Assembly: GCA_030049565.1 (NCBI GenBank)
Contig: JASIKQ010000199.1
Coordinates: forward strand, 1 to 7,866
Reading direction: 5' to 3'
DNA length: 7,866 nucleotides
From: Candidatus Sulfotelmatobacter sp.
GTDB lineage: Bacteria; Acidobacteriota; Terriglobia; Terriglobales; Acidobacteriaceae
The notes below the pieces were generated by a model. That model ran no database searches. It was not told the origin of the DNA and was given only the letters and a program-made list of their open reading frames with translations. The number at the start of each line of letters is the position of its first letter. Positions within the stretch are counted from its first letter, which is position 1. The position numbers and the translations under genes were made by a program. Below are positions 1 to 6,778 of the stretch, piece by piece.

Positions 1-624
1 GGTTGTTTCCAGCACAAACTCGTTTCGTTGTTGGCTGCGATCGAGATCGTGCATCAGGACGACGCCACCGCCTTCCAGCCGCAGCTTTTCGGCTACGTCG
101 GCTGGCTTAGGCGGAACATCCCATGTATCGCCCGAATCGATCGTCCACCACCACACCGGAGCCCGGCGGCGGCGGAGCGACAAGTAAGTGGGAAGGGTCA
201 TTTTGCCGTGGGGAGGACGGAACATACCGTCCGGCCGAATCCAGGGAGACAAGCGTTCATACCCGGCGTCGATGTCAGCGACAGCTTTGCCGGGTGTAAC
301 TTTCCATGCGTTCAAGTGCTGGTCGGTATGGCAACCAAGGTCGTGACCTTCGCCGACGATGCGGTCGGCAAGTTGCGAATGCCGCTCAACGTTGCGCCCG
401 AGCATGAAGAACGTAGCGTGGGCTTCGCGGTCTTCCAGCAGGTCGAGAAGCTTCGGCGTGAGCGCGCTGGGACCATCGTCGTAGGTGAGCGCCAGCGCGC
501 GATTCCTGGCCATCTGTTTTCGCAGACGGGTTACCCAGTACCGGCGCAACAGCCAGGGCGAAAAATAAAGGGCTGCACCCGCCATCCCGAGGCAAAGCGC
601 CGCCGCTGTGATGTTCGATCGCAT
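1..624 (-). CDS. Polysaccharide deacetylase (CE4/NodB domain), membrane-anchored, 3' end outside window
   Basis: Metal-dependent carbohydrate esterase that removes N- or O-acetyl groups from a polysaccharide. The frame is open for 208 codons to the left edge with no stop. All five CE4 motifs are visible, counting from the ATG at 624: motif 1 TYDDGPS (47-53, with the catalytic-base and metal Asp pair), motif 2 HTDQH (99-103, metal histidines), motif 3 RPPHG (136-140), motif 4 DSGDTW (163-168) and motif 5 VLMHD (189-193, catalytic His). Residues 5-26 form one hydrophobic segment followed by Arg-rich sequence (RRYWVTRLRKQ), which suggests an N-terminal anchor or uncleaved signal with the domain outside the cytoplasm. 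The ATG at 624 lies 47 nt after the glycosyltransferase stop. An in-frame ATG at 708 would overlap that gene by 37 nt and push the membrane segment inward, so I prefer 624; neither has a clear Shine-Dalgarno. Acting on the product of this operon is inferred; peptidoglycan or chitooligosaccharide are alternative substrates. Confidence 0.92.
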   Translation of the reverse strand, partial: MRSNITAAALCLGMAGAALYFSPWLLRRYWVTRLRKQMARNRALALTYDDGPSALTPKLLDLLEDREAHATFFMLGRNVERHSQLADRIVGEGHDLGCHTDQHLNAWKVTPGKAVADIDAGYERLSPWIRPDGMFRPPHGKMTLPTYLSLRRRRAPVWWWTIDSGDTWDVPPKPADVAEKLRLEGGGVVLMHDLDRSQQRNEFVLETT

Positions 625-671
625 CCAGATGGAAAGTACTTTTGCCGATTCAGTGTTTGGAGGAAGCGGGA

Positions 672-1517
672 TTACGCGGTGGCCCGCGAAGTATTGTCGC
701 GCTGCCATTGCGGCGCGGCGCCCCGAAGTTGTTTTCTGGCCCGGCGCTTGGCAATGACGGTTACAAGACAATAGATGGCAAGCTTGGGCCAAAGCCCTGG
801 ATTTCTGAATAATCGCACGAGCGAACGATGGTTGCTCTCTCCGCGATTGCGCCGCCACGTTTCCGGAAAGCGTTCATTCAGTTCGAAAGACCCGTAATGC
901 GCGCGAGCTTTGGTGGCAATTAGATGCTTGAGTCCTCGTGGAGGAAAAACGGTTGAATGTGCCGTAGTAATTGTTTCGCGCTCGTCGGACTGAAATTGAA
1001 TGCGGACGTAGCCGTCATCTGCCGTCAAGCGGGGAAACTCGCCAAATCTTCCACGGCCCGCGGCGGACAATGCATAAACGCCGGAACCTCCAATACCTTC
1101 CTGCGCCGATGGCAACAATGAACGGATCTCATAGTAGGCACGCACCGTCCAGGAGCAGTCGGCGAGTTCATAACTCGCGGTAGGAGCGACAGCCAAGATT
1201 TTTCTGTGATCCAGCCCACGGGCCAGGGCGCGGATCGTGTCGATGGTGATGATCACGTCCGCATCGGCGTAAATGCGAGGGAAACTATGGGCGGCGGCAT
1301 CGCCCAGGTTCAGAGCGTACGATTTGGCGGAAATTTCGGTTTCAATGACGCGCACCGGCGGGCCAAAACTCCGCGCCACGGCGGCAGTGCCATCGGAACA
1401 GCCATTGCACACGACGATGACATCCAGTTCGCCCGGCTGAGCGCCGCCGATGATGGCTTGCAGAGTCCGGCCGACGGTCGAACTCTCGTTGTGCGCGGGA
1501 ATAATGATGGTGATCAC
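672..1517 (-). CDS. Family 2 glycosyltransferase (GT-A fold)
   Basis: Transfers a sugar from a nucleotide-sugar donor, probably to a growing lipid-linked glycan at the cytoplasmic face of the inner membrane. The 281-aa protein opens directly on the first GT-A strand, IIIPAHNES (4-12). Next come NGCSDGT (38-44), the DXD-type metal motif in YADAD (83-87), and TADDGY (165-170) at the position of the catalytic-base loop. No QXXRW motif is seen, so it does not look like a processive synthase. A hydrophobic stretch near 246-255 flanked by Lys/Arg (KRRARK, 257-262) could hold the C-terminus at the membrane. The start is GTG. An in-frame TAA lies two codons upstream and belongs to the preceding acyltransferase, so no earlier start is possible. 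The gap to that gene is 6 nt, and no good Shine-Dalgarno is visible, so coupling is likely. Donor and acceptor sugars cannot be read from sequence. Confidence 0.92.
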   Translation of the reverse strand: MITIIIPAHNESSTVGRTLQAIIGGAQPGELDVIVVCNGCSDGTAAVARSFGPPVRVIETEISAKSYALNLGDAAAHSFPRIYADADVIITIDTIRALARGLDHRKILAVAPTASYELADCSWTVRAYYEIRSLLPSAQEGIGGSGVYALSAAGRGRFGEFPRLTADDGYVRIQFQSDERETITTAHSTVFPPRGLKHLIATKARAHYGSFELNERFPETWRRNRGESNHRSLVRLFRNPGLWPKLAIYCLVTVIAKRRARKQLRGAAPQWQRDNTSRATA

Positions 1518-1523
1518 AGCTTT

Positions 1524-2183
1524 TTAGCGGATGGATGTTGCCGCCAGTGCGCTCGCACCCAATACCCACTCGCCTTTGGAAGAGTCGAACTGTTTGACCA
1601 CGCGCGCCGGATTGCCGGCCACTACAGAACTTGGAGGCACGCTGCGGGTTACGACCGAATTCACGCCAACTACAGAATTGCGTCCAATAACCAGTTCCCC
1701 CCCATTGCATACGATGGCCGCTCCGAAACCAATCCAGCATCCCTCTTCGATCCGGATGGTTCCTCCCCGGGTAACTCCCTGTTGAACGATAGGCAGCGAC
1801 ACATTTTCGAACGAGTGGTTATGGTCCATGATGAGAACGGATTGTCCAAAAATGACGTTCCGCTCAATGTGAATCCGGTTTATCGCCAAAATCGTACTGC
1901 CTTGCCCTATCCGGCAGTTGTCTTCGAGCAATATCGCAGGATTAGCACCTTCGCGAACGATGGGAACATCCACGCGGCAATTCCTGTCGATAAGGACCTT
2001 GTTTCCTATCGTGATGTAGCGGGCGATCGTTCGGCTGATGTTGCATGAATAGTGAACCGAAACATGATGGCCCACGGAGGCAAATGGGTAGGTCCAAGAC
2101 AGCCACAGGCTATGAAGCTTGCGCAGGCCGCGCCAAAGGAGCCTCACCGGATCTTCGAATGATTTTTGGCTAGATTTACTCAT
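1524..2183 (-). CDS. Hexapeptide-repeat O-acyltransferase, third of three tandem paralogues
   Basis: Left-handed beta-helix acyltransferase of the NodL/WcaF/CatB-like group, which move acetyl or similar groups from acyl-CoA to sugar hydroxyls in the cytoplasm. The 219-aa protein has a short helical N-terminus (about 1-28), a TYPFASVG segment (31-38), then hexapeptide-type rungs such as IGNKVLIDRN, IGQGST and VIGRNSVVGVNSVV. The family loop with the catalytic histidine is DHNHSFE (120-126). It ends with the usual VVAGNPARVV cap (187-196) and a tail containing GEWV. The start is ATG, 3 nt after the TGA of the previous gene. It resembles the gene immediately upstream more than the first paralogue: both have GGTIRIEEGC, IGFGAAI and GELVIG. 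The target sugar is unknown; a serine acetyltransferase or sugar N-acyltransferase role is less likely given the surface-glycan context. Confidence 0.92.
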   Translation of the reverse strand: MSKSSQKSFEDPVRLLWRGLRKLHSLWLSWTYPFASVGHHVSVHYSCNISRTIARYITIGNKVLIDRNCRVDVPIVREGANPAILLEDNCRIGQGSTILAINRIHIERNVIFGQSVLIMDHNHSFENVSLPIVQQGVTRGGTIRIEEGCWIGFGAAIVCNGGELVIGRNSVVGVNSVVTRSVPPSSVVAGNPARVVKQFDSSKGEWVLGASALAATSIR

Positions 2184-2186
2184 GGG

Positions 2187-2897
2187 TCACAGCTTGACGT
2201 GGCTTCTCATCGGCGGCTCTGGTTCCGCCAATCTGACGTAGTTTTGCCCGAATCTATCCGCGTCGCAAAAACCATGGAGCACTTGCCCGGGATTGCCGGC
2301 GACAATGGAACCGGGCGGTATACTTCGGCTAACCACGGCATTTGCGCCGATTTCCGAATTCTTGCCAATTACAAGTTCGCCCTTACCGCAGATAATGGCC
2401 GCTCCGAAACCGATCCGGCAACCTTCTTCAATCCGGATCGTCCCCCCTGGCGTGATCCCTTGAAGTTTGATCGGAATCTCGATGTCCTCGAAAGCATGGT
2501 TGTGATCCATGACCAGCACCGAAGGAGCGCATACAACATTCCGCCCGAAATGAATCCGGTTTCTGGCGGAAATCATGCACCGCCTTCCGATTCTGCATCC
2601 CTCCTCAAACAAAATCATCGGTTCACCGTGATCAGGGAAGACTGGAATGTTAACCCACACGTCCCGGTCGAGCAGAACCGAATCTCCTATTTTCACGTAG
2701 GGGGCAATCGACCGCCTGAGATCGCAGGTGTAGTGAGCGCGAAAATTGCTTCCGACCGATGCGAATGGATAGGTCCATCGCATCGATAAGCTGCGGAGCC
2801 GGTTCGCCAGGTGCGTAATCCAGCGGAGCGGATCTTCGACGGGCCTGACGCCAAAGTTGCTCATCACGTGGCCGGCGGTCTCGGGCATGCTACTCAT
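2187..2897 (-). CDS. Hexapeptide-repeat O-acyltransferase, second of three tandem paralogues
   Basis: Second left-handed beta-helix acyltransferase of the trio, 236 aa from the ATG at 2897. It has TYPFASVG (42-49), HYTCDLRRS (55-63), rungs with IGDSVLLDRD, IGRRCMISARN and VIGKNSEIGANAVV, the active-site loop DHNHAFE (131-137), and the cap IVAGNPGQVL (198-207). After the cap its tail (CDADRFGQNYVRL and onward) differs from the W-V ending of the other two copies. The ATG at 2897 overlaps the previous stop by 8 nt (ATGAGTAG), typical of coupling. However, the in-frame ATG at 2864 aligns exactly with the start of the third paralogue: both have ATG, eight codons, then GAA GAT CCG. The true start may therefore be 2864, giving 225 aa. 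Expected role: acylation of a sugar in the lipid-linked repeat unit, with a specificity perhaps different from its neighbours. Confidence 0.92.
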   Translation of the reverse strand: MSSMPETAGHVMSNFGVRPVEDPLRWITHLANRLRSLSMRWTYPFASVGSNFRAHYTCDLRRSIAPYVKIGDSVLLDRDVWVNIPVFPDHGEPMILFEEGCRIGRRCMISARNRIHFGRNVVCAPSVLVMDHNHAFEDIEIPIKLQGITPGGTIRIEEGCRIGFGAAIICGKGELVIGKNSEIGANAVVSRSIPPGSIVAGNPGQVLHGFCDADRFGQNYVRLAEPEPPMRSHVKL

Positions 2898-3528
2898 TCG
2901 GTTTCACCCATTTCGCGGCCAGCCGGTCATACGTCTTGATCAGTTTGGCGGGGTTGCCGGCTATCACGCTGAAAGGAGGAAAACTCTTGGTGACAACTGC
3001 GTTGGCGCCGACTACGCTGTTACGCCCCAGATTCAGCTCTCCAGAGGCGCACTCAACAACTGCCCCAATTCCGAGCCAGCAGTTCCGCCCAATCACGACC
3101 CTTCCTCCGGTCTCGAACGGTGCGTCATTCTGCTGGCCAAGAATCGACGATCCGTGCTTGTGGTCTGCAATTGAGACCGAGGGAGCGAGTAACACATCTT
3201 CTTCCAGAATGACCTGGTTTCTTGCCGATATCGTGGAGCGCCTTCCAATTGCACATCCGCTTCCGATGACAATTCTCGGCTGCCTATCTGGCCAGTCGGC
3301 AGCCGCGTCGATCCACACGTCCGGAGCCAGATAAACATGATCGCCAAGCCGAATCTCCGGCGACTTCGACCTGCGGATGTCGCAGGTGTAATGCACCGAC
3401 ACGCCCCGGCCGAACCCGGCAAAGGGATACGTGTGCCGCATCCATAGGCTGTTGAGTTTGCTTCCAATTCGCGAGAAAGAGGCGAAGAAATCATCGGCAA
3501 CCGGACCATTTTGTGGTTCAGGATTCAT
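2890..3528 (-). CDS. Hexapeptide-repeat O-acyltransferase, first of three tandem paralogues
   Basis: First and most diverged of the three acyltransferases, 212 aa from the ATG at 3528. Visible elements are HTYPFAGFG (32-40), VHYTCDIRRS (45-54), rungs including LGDHVYLAPD, IGSGCAIGRRSTISARN and LGRNSVVGANAVV, the active-site loop DHKHGSS (122-128, Lys in place of the Asn of the other copies), and the cap VIAGNPAKLIK. The tail ends KWVKPNE. It lacks the GGTIRIEEGC segment shared by the other two, having GGRVVIGRNC instead. The frame stays open to a TTG at 3570, overlapping the flippase gene by 11 nt (226 aa). I prefer ATG 3528 because the distance to the conserved TYPF segment then nearly matches the third paralogue, and the gap to the flippase stop is 31 nt. 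Likely an O-acetyltransferase acting on a surface glycan; acyl group and site are not determinable here. Confidence 0.91.
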   Translation of the reverse strand: MNPEPQNGPVADDFFASFSRIGSKLNSLWMRHTYPFAGFGRGVSVHYTCDIRRSKSPEIRLGDHVYLAPDVWIDAAADWPDRQPRIVIGSGCAIGRRSTISARNQVILEEDVLLAPSVSIADHKHGSSILGQQNDAPFETGGRVVIGRNCWLGIGAVVECASGELNLGRNSVVGANAVVTKSFPPFSVIAGNPAKLIKTYDRLAAKWVKPNE

Positions 3529-3559
3529 CTGGCCAAATGACGATCTCCGCACCGCTTCG

Positions 3560-5128
3560 TTAGGCAGCAATCCGGCGAGGAACCAGAATGCCGATGATGG
3601 CCTTCCCTTCAGCCCCGGTTACCGACTTGGTCAGCGCCAAGGCCGGCCACGCGGCCAGCAAACATGCGAGACCGACTTTCCCCAGTTCGAGAACCGCGTG
3701 CCAGCGGTTATTTGCAATGGCGGGTAGCGGCAGTCGCATCGCGGTTGCCCCGGCCAGCAAAACGACGGCACTCGCCGCCGTCAGCTTCAACGCATCGGGC
3801 AGCAGGGCCTTCAACTGAAATGCATGAAAGGTCTTGGTAATCGCGTACAACATGAACGCCATACCGATGAATTCCGTTATTGCTAAGCCCGCCAGCACGC
3901 CAAAGAATCCCCAATGACGCGCAAAAGCCACAATCGAGAGCAGACATGCGATCCTGAGAGCCTGCCGGACGTTATCGAGAAGCGCCCTTCCTGAAACTCT
4001 GTACAACACCAGTCCCAAGATGGAGAAAGCCTGAAAGAAGCCGGCAGCGCACACCAGCCAGAGGACGGTTGGCAACGAGGAATATGCCTGGCCGGTCCAG
4101 GCGAACACCATGGTTGGTCCGAAAAACCCAATGAAGGCGAGCGGGAAAAGGCACAGTCCTAACGTGATTTTGAAGGACTTCGCGATCAGCCGACGCATCT
4201 CCTCCTGCGAGCCCGAGGCATAAACCATTGCGCCTCCTGACAGAATGGAAGGCAAGAAGGCGTCAGCGAGCATTGCCGCAGACACGACCAACCTGGTGGC
4301 CAATGCATAAAGGCCTGCTGCGTCGGCTCCGAATGTCCGCAGCACGGCTACCGGCAGAATCGACAGGTAAAGCACTTCCAGAACGGCTACCAGCTGATAG
4401 CTGCCGGCGAATCGAACCAGCTCGGGAATCACGCTGCGGGTGACAAACCTGCTTTTCACGTGCACCTGCGGCACGATTCGTTTGGCGCTGACGTAGCAGC
4501 AGAGAACGAATCCGATCTCGGAGGCGGCCATGACTAAAGCCATGCCAAACAAGCCATAGCCGAAGTGAAGCAATATGACAATCGCGACAGCTTCCGCCAC
4601 TGTCAAAAAAGTCGCGTAATTCCGGGACAAATCGATGCGGTGTCCGCCCATCACAATGGCTTCGTAGACGGCGCCCACGTTCGAGAGGACCATGATGAGG
4701 GCGAGCACTGAGGTTGACTGGGCGGCGGAATGCAAAAACTCAGGCGGCACTCCTGCCATGCGGGCCAGCGCGGTCGAAAACCACGCCGCTGGGATCAATG
4801 CTGCAACCGAGACCACGAGCATAGCGGCGGCGCCGGTGCTGAGCAGCTTGTTCGTAGTTTCGAAATCGCCGTTGCCGGTCGACTCCGCCACATACTTCTG
4901 GAAGGCGGACTTGATACCCACGCTGCCAAATCGCATGTAGGCGGCGGTGGTCATGATGATCGACCAGATGCCATAGCCTCCCAGGCCGAGATGGGCGATC
5001 ACGATGGGAATCGTGACCAGGCGCGTCGCCACTTGCGAAAACCTGGCTAACACTCCAAAGATCGTGTTCCGCCCGATGCTGTGAGCGAGATTACGGACTG
5101 AGGCCGGATTAGACGACGTTGTCTTCAT
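3560..5128 (-). CDS. Wzx-type polysaccharide flippase (MOP superfamily)
   Basis: Integral inner-membrane protein expected to flip undecaprenyl-diphosphate-linked repeat units from the cytoplasmic to the periplasmic leaflet. The 522 aa are normal for the polysaccharide transporter (PST) branch of the MOP superfamily. After a short cytoplasmic N-terminus, hydrophobic segments run through the whole protein, about 12-14 of them. Examples are around 22-45, 51-65 (GYGIWSIIMTTAAYM), 98-117, 139-160, 172-189, 192-212, 243-263, 322-338, 353-375 and 392-412. AGLYALATRLV (271-281) is the kind of short conserved segment seen in this family. The gene starts 15 nt after the polymerase stop, with a weak GGA about 9 nt before the ATG. 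The direct wzy-wzx order followed by modifying enzymes is the main context evidence. A lipid II flippase (MurJ) is less likely given the neighbours. Confidence 0.91.
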   Translation of the reverse strand: MKTTSSNPASVRNLAHSIGRNTIFGVLARFSQVATRLVTIPIVIAHLGLGGYGIWSIIMTTAAYMRFGSVGIKSAFQKYVAESTGNGDFETTNKLLSTGAAAMLVVSVAALIPAAWFSTALARMAGVPPEFLHSAAQSTSVLALIMVLSNVGAVYEAIVMGGHRIDLSRNYATFLTVAEAVAIVILLHFGYGLFGMALVMAASEIGFVLCCYVSAKRIVPQVHVKSRFVTRSVIPELVRFAGSYQLVAVLEVLYLSILPVAVLRTFGADAAGLYALATRLVVSAAMLADAFLPSILSGGAMVYASGSQEEMRRLIAKSFKITLGLCLFPLAFIGFFGPTMVFAWTGQAYSSLPTVLWLVCAAGFFQAFSILGLVLYRVSGRALLDNVRQALRIACLLSIVAFARHWGFFGVLAGLAITEFIGMAFMLYAITKTFHAFQLKALLPDALKLTAASAVVLLAGATAMRLPLPAIANNRWHAVLELGKVGLACLLAAWPALALTKSVTGAEGKAIIGILVPRRIAA

Positions 5129-5143
5129 TCAAGCAATTCCGAT

Positions 5144-6601
5144 TTAAGCGATTCCCGAATTCTGGCAGAGGTTCTCGGCCATGTCTGTCGTTAAAGTAGG
5201 CGCTTCTTCGGCAGCGCACGGAACCGGACTTACCTGCTTCTCGGCAGATGTAAAACGCACCGGGCGCAATTCTGTTTTCGGGCGAAGTGTCGCCGCTGCC
5301 GCCGAGATCATGGCGAGCAGCGTGTACCAGGCCACAATCATCTGGTCGAAGTACGAAATGCCAAGGAAGGCGATGAGGTTAGCGAATAAGGCCGAGCCCA
5401 GAGCCCAGATGAACAGAGCGTTCTTCTTCTCTTTTTCTACACAGCGTTCCATGGCGCGGCGAGCCTTTCCAAGATATTTGAAACCGTAGACCAGCACTGC
5501 AATGAATAGAACAAACGGCAGCAACCCGGAGTTGTCGCAGATTCCGACATACTGGTTTGCCGTGTCCCACATGTCCCAACCCCAGGCGCTGGTGTCCTTT
5601 ACGCCGATCAGCCACCAATCGCCGAAGTGGCGGATGCATTCATCAATCAGCATGTAGCGATGCCAGGAGGACGAGCCGCCGGTAACGTCGATGCGCGATA
5701 TCAGGTGCCATACCGGTGCCTTCATCACCAGATGAAGCCCGACTACGGTTGCAACCAAACCCCATCTCATGACGCGTAGCCATTTGCGCAACCGCCATAA
5801 TCCGAGTGCGAGCAAGCCCGCTGCGAAGGCCAAGACCGGAGTGCTTGAGTTGCACGCGACAGTAATCACCGTGGCAGAAACGATGCCCAGGCCAGAAATC
5901 AGGCGATACTTCTTGCCCTTCCACCACAATCCCACGAACAGCGGAACCACCACCGCGCCGAATGTTCCCGCCAGGATCGAGTTGGCGAAAGGTCCCTGCG
6001 CGCGGTAGCGGTCATCGCGTACCGCCAGCGACGCATATTGCGAAACCTTTGCGCCGCCCAGCAACGCGTAGGGATTGTGGCCGGTGGCGTGTTCGTAGCT
6101 CATGATGAGCGCAACGATTGCGGCAATGCAGGCGAGCGTACGGATCGCGTGCATGACGTCTTCCTCGCTTCGGATCAGGTGCCGCAACAAAAAGTAAATT
6201 CCAAACGTCGTATAGAGTTTGCCGAGTTCGTTGATGACTTCCCCGGAAGCCTGAAACAGAAGCATTCCATCGAGAGCAATGAATATCGCCAACAGAATCG
6301 ATGCGATGTCGATCCTGTTCAATCCGTTGGAAAATATCCGGCGCTGCGAGAGAATGCGATCTTTCAACATTCGCAAGAACCCAAACAGCACCAGCACACG
6401 CAGCATGGGAAAATGCGCTGGCCCAATCAGCAGCACCTGGTCGGTCGGAACCAAAATTGAAGCCGCCAGAAAAGCCGCCAGCGCCTCGGACCTCGCCCGA
6501 AACAAGATCAGAATCCCCGCGATCAAAATTACGATCAGCACCGCGGGATGAAGGACGGTCGTCGAAACGCCGCCTCCGAACTTCAGATGGTCTGGACCCA
6601 T
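5144..6601 (-). CDS. O-antigen ligase/polymerase-like membrane protein (Wzy/WaaL type)
   Basis: Polytopic inner-membrane glycosyltransferase of the GT-C-like O-antigen ligase superfamily. It would polymerise flipped repeat units or ligate the finished chain to an acceptor in the periplasm. The 485-aa protein has about 11-12 hydrophobic segments, for example 18-34, 40-60, 67-79, 97-116, 129-143, 154-168, 209-227, 234-268, 279-293, 360-377 and 396-440. Family-typical features are RAQGPF before a membrane segment (200-205) and a long hydrophilic, Trp-rich loop (about 294-358) with SSSWHRY (310-316) and HFGDWWLIG (325-333), the usual place for catalytic residues in this superfamily. A roughly 45-residue polar tail follows the last membrane segment. 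It is the first gene after the palindrome-bearing spacer and probably the promoter-proximal gene of the operon. Ligase and polymerase cannot be separated by sequence; the flippase next to it favours a Wzy role. Confidence 0.87.
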   Translation of the reverse strand: MGPDHLKFGGGVSTTVLHPAVLIVILIAGILILFRARSEALAAFLAASILVPTDQVLLIGPAHFPMLRVLVLFGFLRMLKDRILSQRRIFSNGLNRIDIASILLAIFIALDGMLLFQASGEVINELGKLYTTFGIYFLLRHLIRSEEDVMHAIRTLACIAAIVALIMSYEHATGHNPYALLGGAKVSQYASLAVRDDRYRAQGPFANSILAGTFGAVVVPLFVGLWWKGKKYRLISGLGIVSATVITVACNSSTPVLAFAAGLLALGLWRLRKWLRVMRWGLVATVVGLHLVMKAPVWHLISRIDVTGGSSSWHRYMLIDECIRHFGDWWLIGVKDTSAWGWDMWDTANQYVGICDNSGLLPFVLFIAVLVYGFKYLGKARRAMERCVEKEKKNALFIWALGSALFANLIAFLGISYFDQMIVAWYTLLAMISAAAATLRPKTELRPVRFTSAEKQVSPVPCAAEEAPTLTTDMAENLCQNSGIA

Positions 6602-6689
6602 GAGTTGTGCTTGATATGCCGCGCAGCGCTGGGGAAGCGGACGTGCTGCCGGTTTGAGGATTAAGGCTTTTTGATTGAGGAACTGGTTG

Positions 6690-6713
6690 ATCCAGCGGCT
6701 AAAACCGCTGGAT
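6690..6713. repeat. Perfect palindrome in the intergenic spacer, first hairpin
   Basis: Arms ATCCAGCGG (6690-6698) and CCGCTGGAT (6705-6713) are perfect reverse complements of 9 nt around a 6-nt loop, CTAAAA. The stem could extend slightly with wobble pairs. There is no U-run directly after the stem on the minus strand, so it is not a textbook intrinsic terminator, although it lies between the beta-helix gene and the polymerase operon. The form resembles REP-like extragenic palindromes that occur in many copies in some bacterial genomes; that identity is inferred. Confidence 0.75.
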
Positions 6714-6729
6714 TAGAGTTTTCGTTTGC

Positions 6730-6750
6730 GGCGCGGCCGCAAGCCGCGCC
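6730..6750. repeat. GC-rich palindrome in the intergenic spacer, second hairpin
   Basis: Arms GGCGCGGC (6730-6737) and GCCGCGCC (6743-6750) are perfect 8-nt reverse complements around a 5-nt loop. All pairs are G-C. It begins 29 nt after the stop of the beta-helix gene and lies 16 nt from the first palindrome. Position just downstream of a stop codon fits an mRNA 3'-end stabiliser or weak terminator, but the following bases on the minus strand (GCAAACGAAAACTC) contain no T tract. The pair of palindromes may form one repeat unit. Confidence 0.72.
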
Positions 6751-6778
6751 CCTTCAAAGCGCCCTTTCAGGCAGAAAC

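Noticed and set aside
386..595. 69-codon minus-strand frame inside the deacetylase
   Set aside because: A different frame from the one carrying the CE4 motifs; a shadow.
28..774. 248-codon plus-strand open frame
   Set aside because: It lies antisense to the deacetylase, which has all five CE4 motifs, and to the end of the glycosyltransferase. Its translation is Arg/His-rich with no recognisable domain.
1342..1740. 132-codon minus-strand frame crossing the acyltransferase-glycosyltransferase junction
   Set aside because: Out of frame with two convincing genes and of low-complexity composition (Arg, Gly, Trp, His).
1206..2048. 280-codon plus-strand open frame
   Set aside because: Antisense to the third acyltransferase and the glycosyltransferase. 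Its weak similarity to the plus-strand frame at 2166-2789 is fully explained by the duplication of the acyltransferase genes on the other strand.
2166..2789. 207-codon plus-strand open frame
   Set aside because: Exact mirror of the second acyltransferase; no plausible domain or start context.
6602..6689. Possible promoter ahead of the polymerase gene
   Set aside because: I could not find a -35/-10 pair with convincing spacing; a GCATAT-like string near the start codon alone is too weak to annotate.
6730..6750. Rho-independent terminator after the beta-helix gene
   Set aside because: The stem is strong, but no T tract follows on the minus strand, so I list it only as a palindrome.
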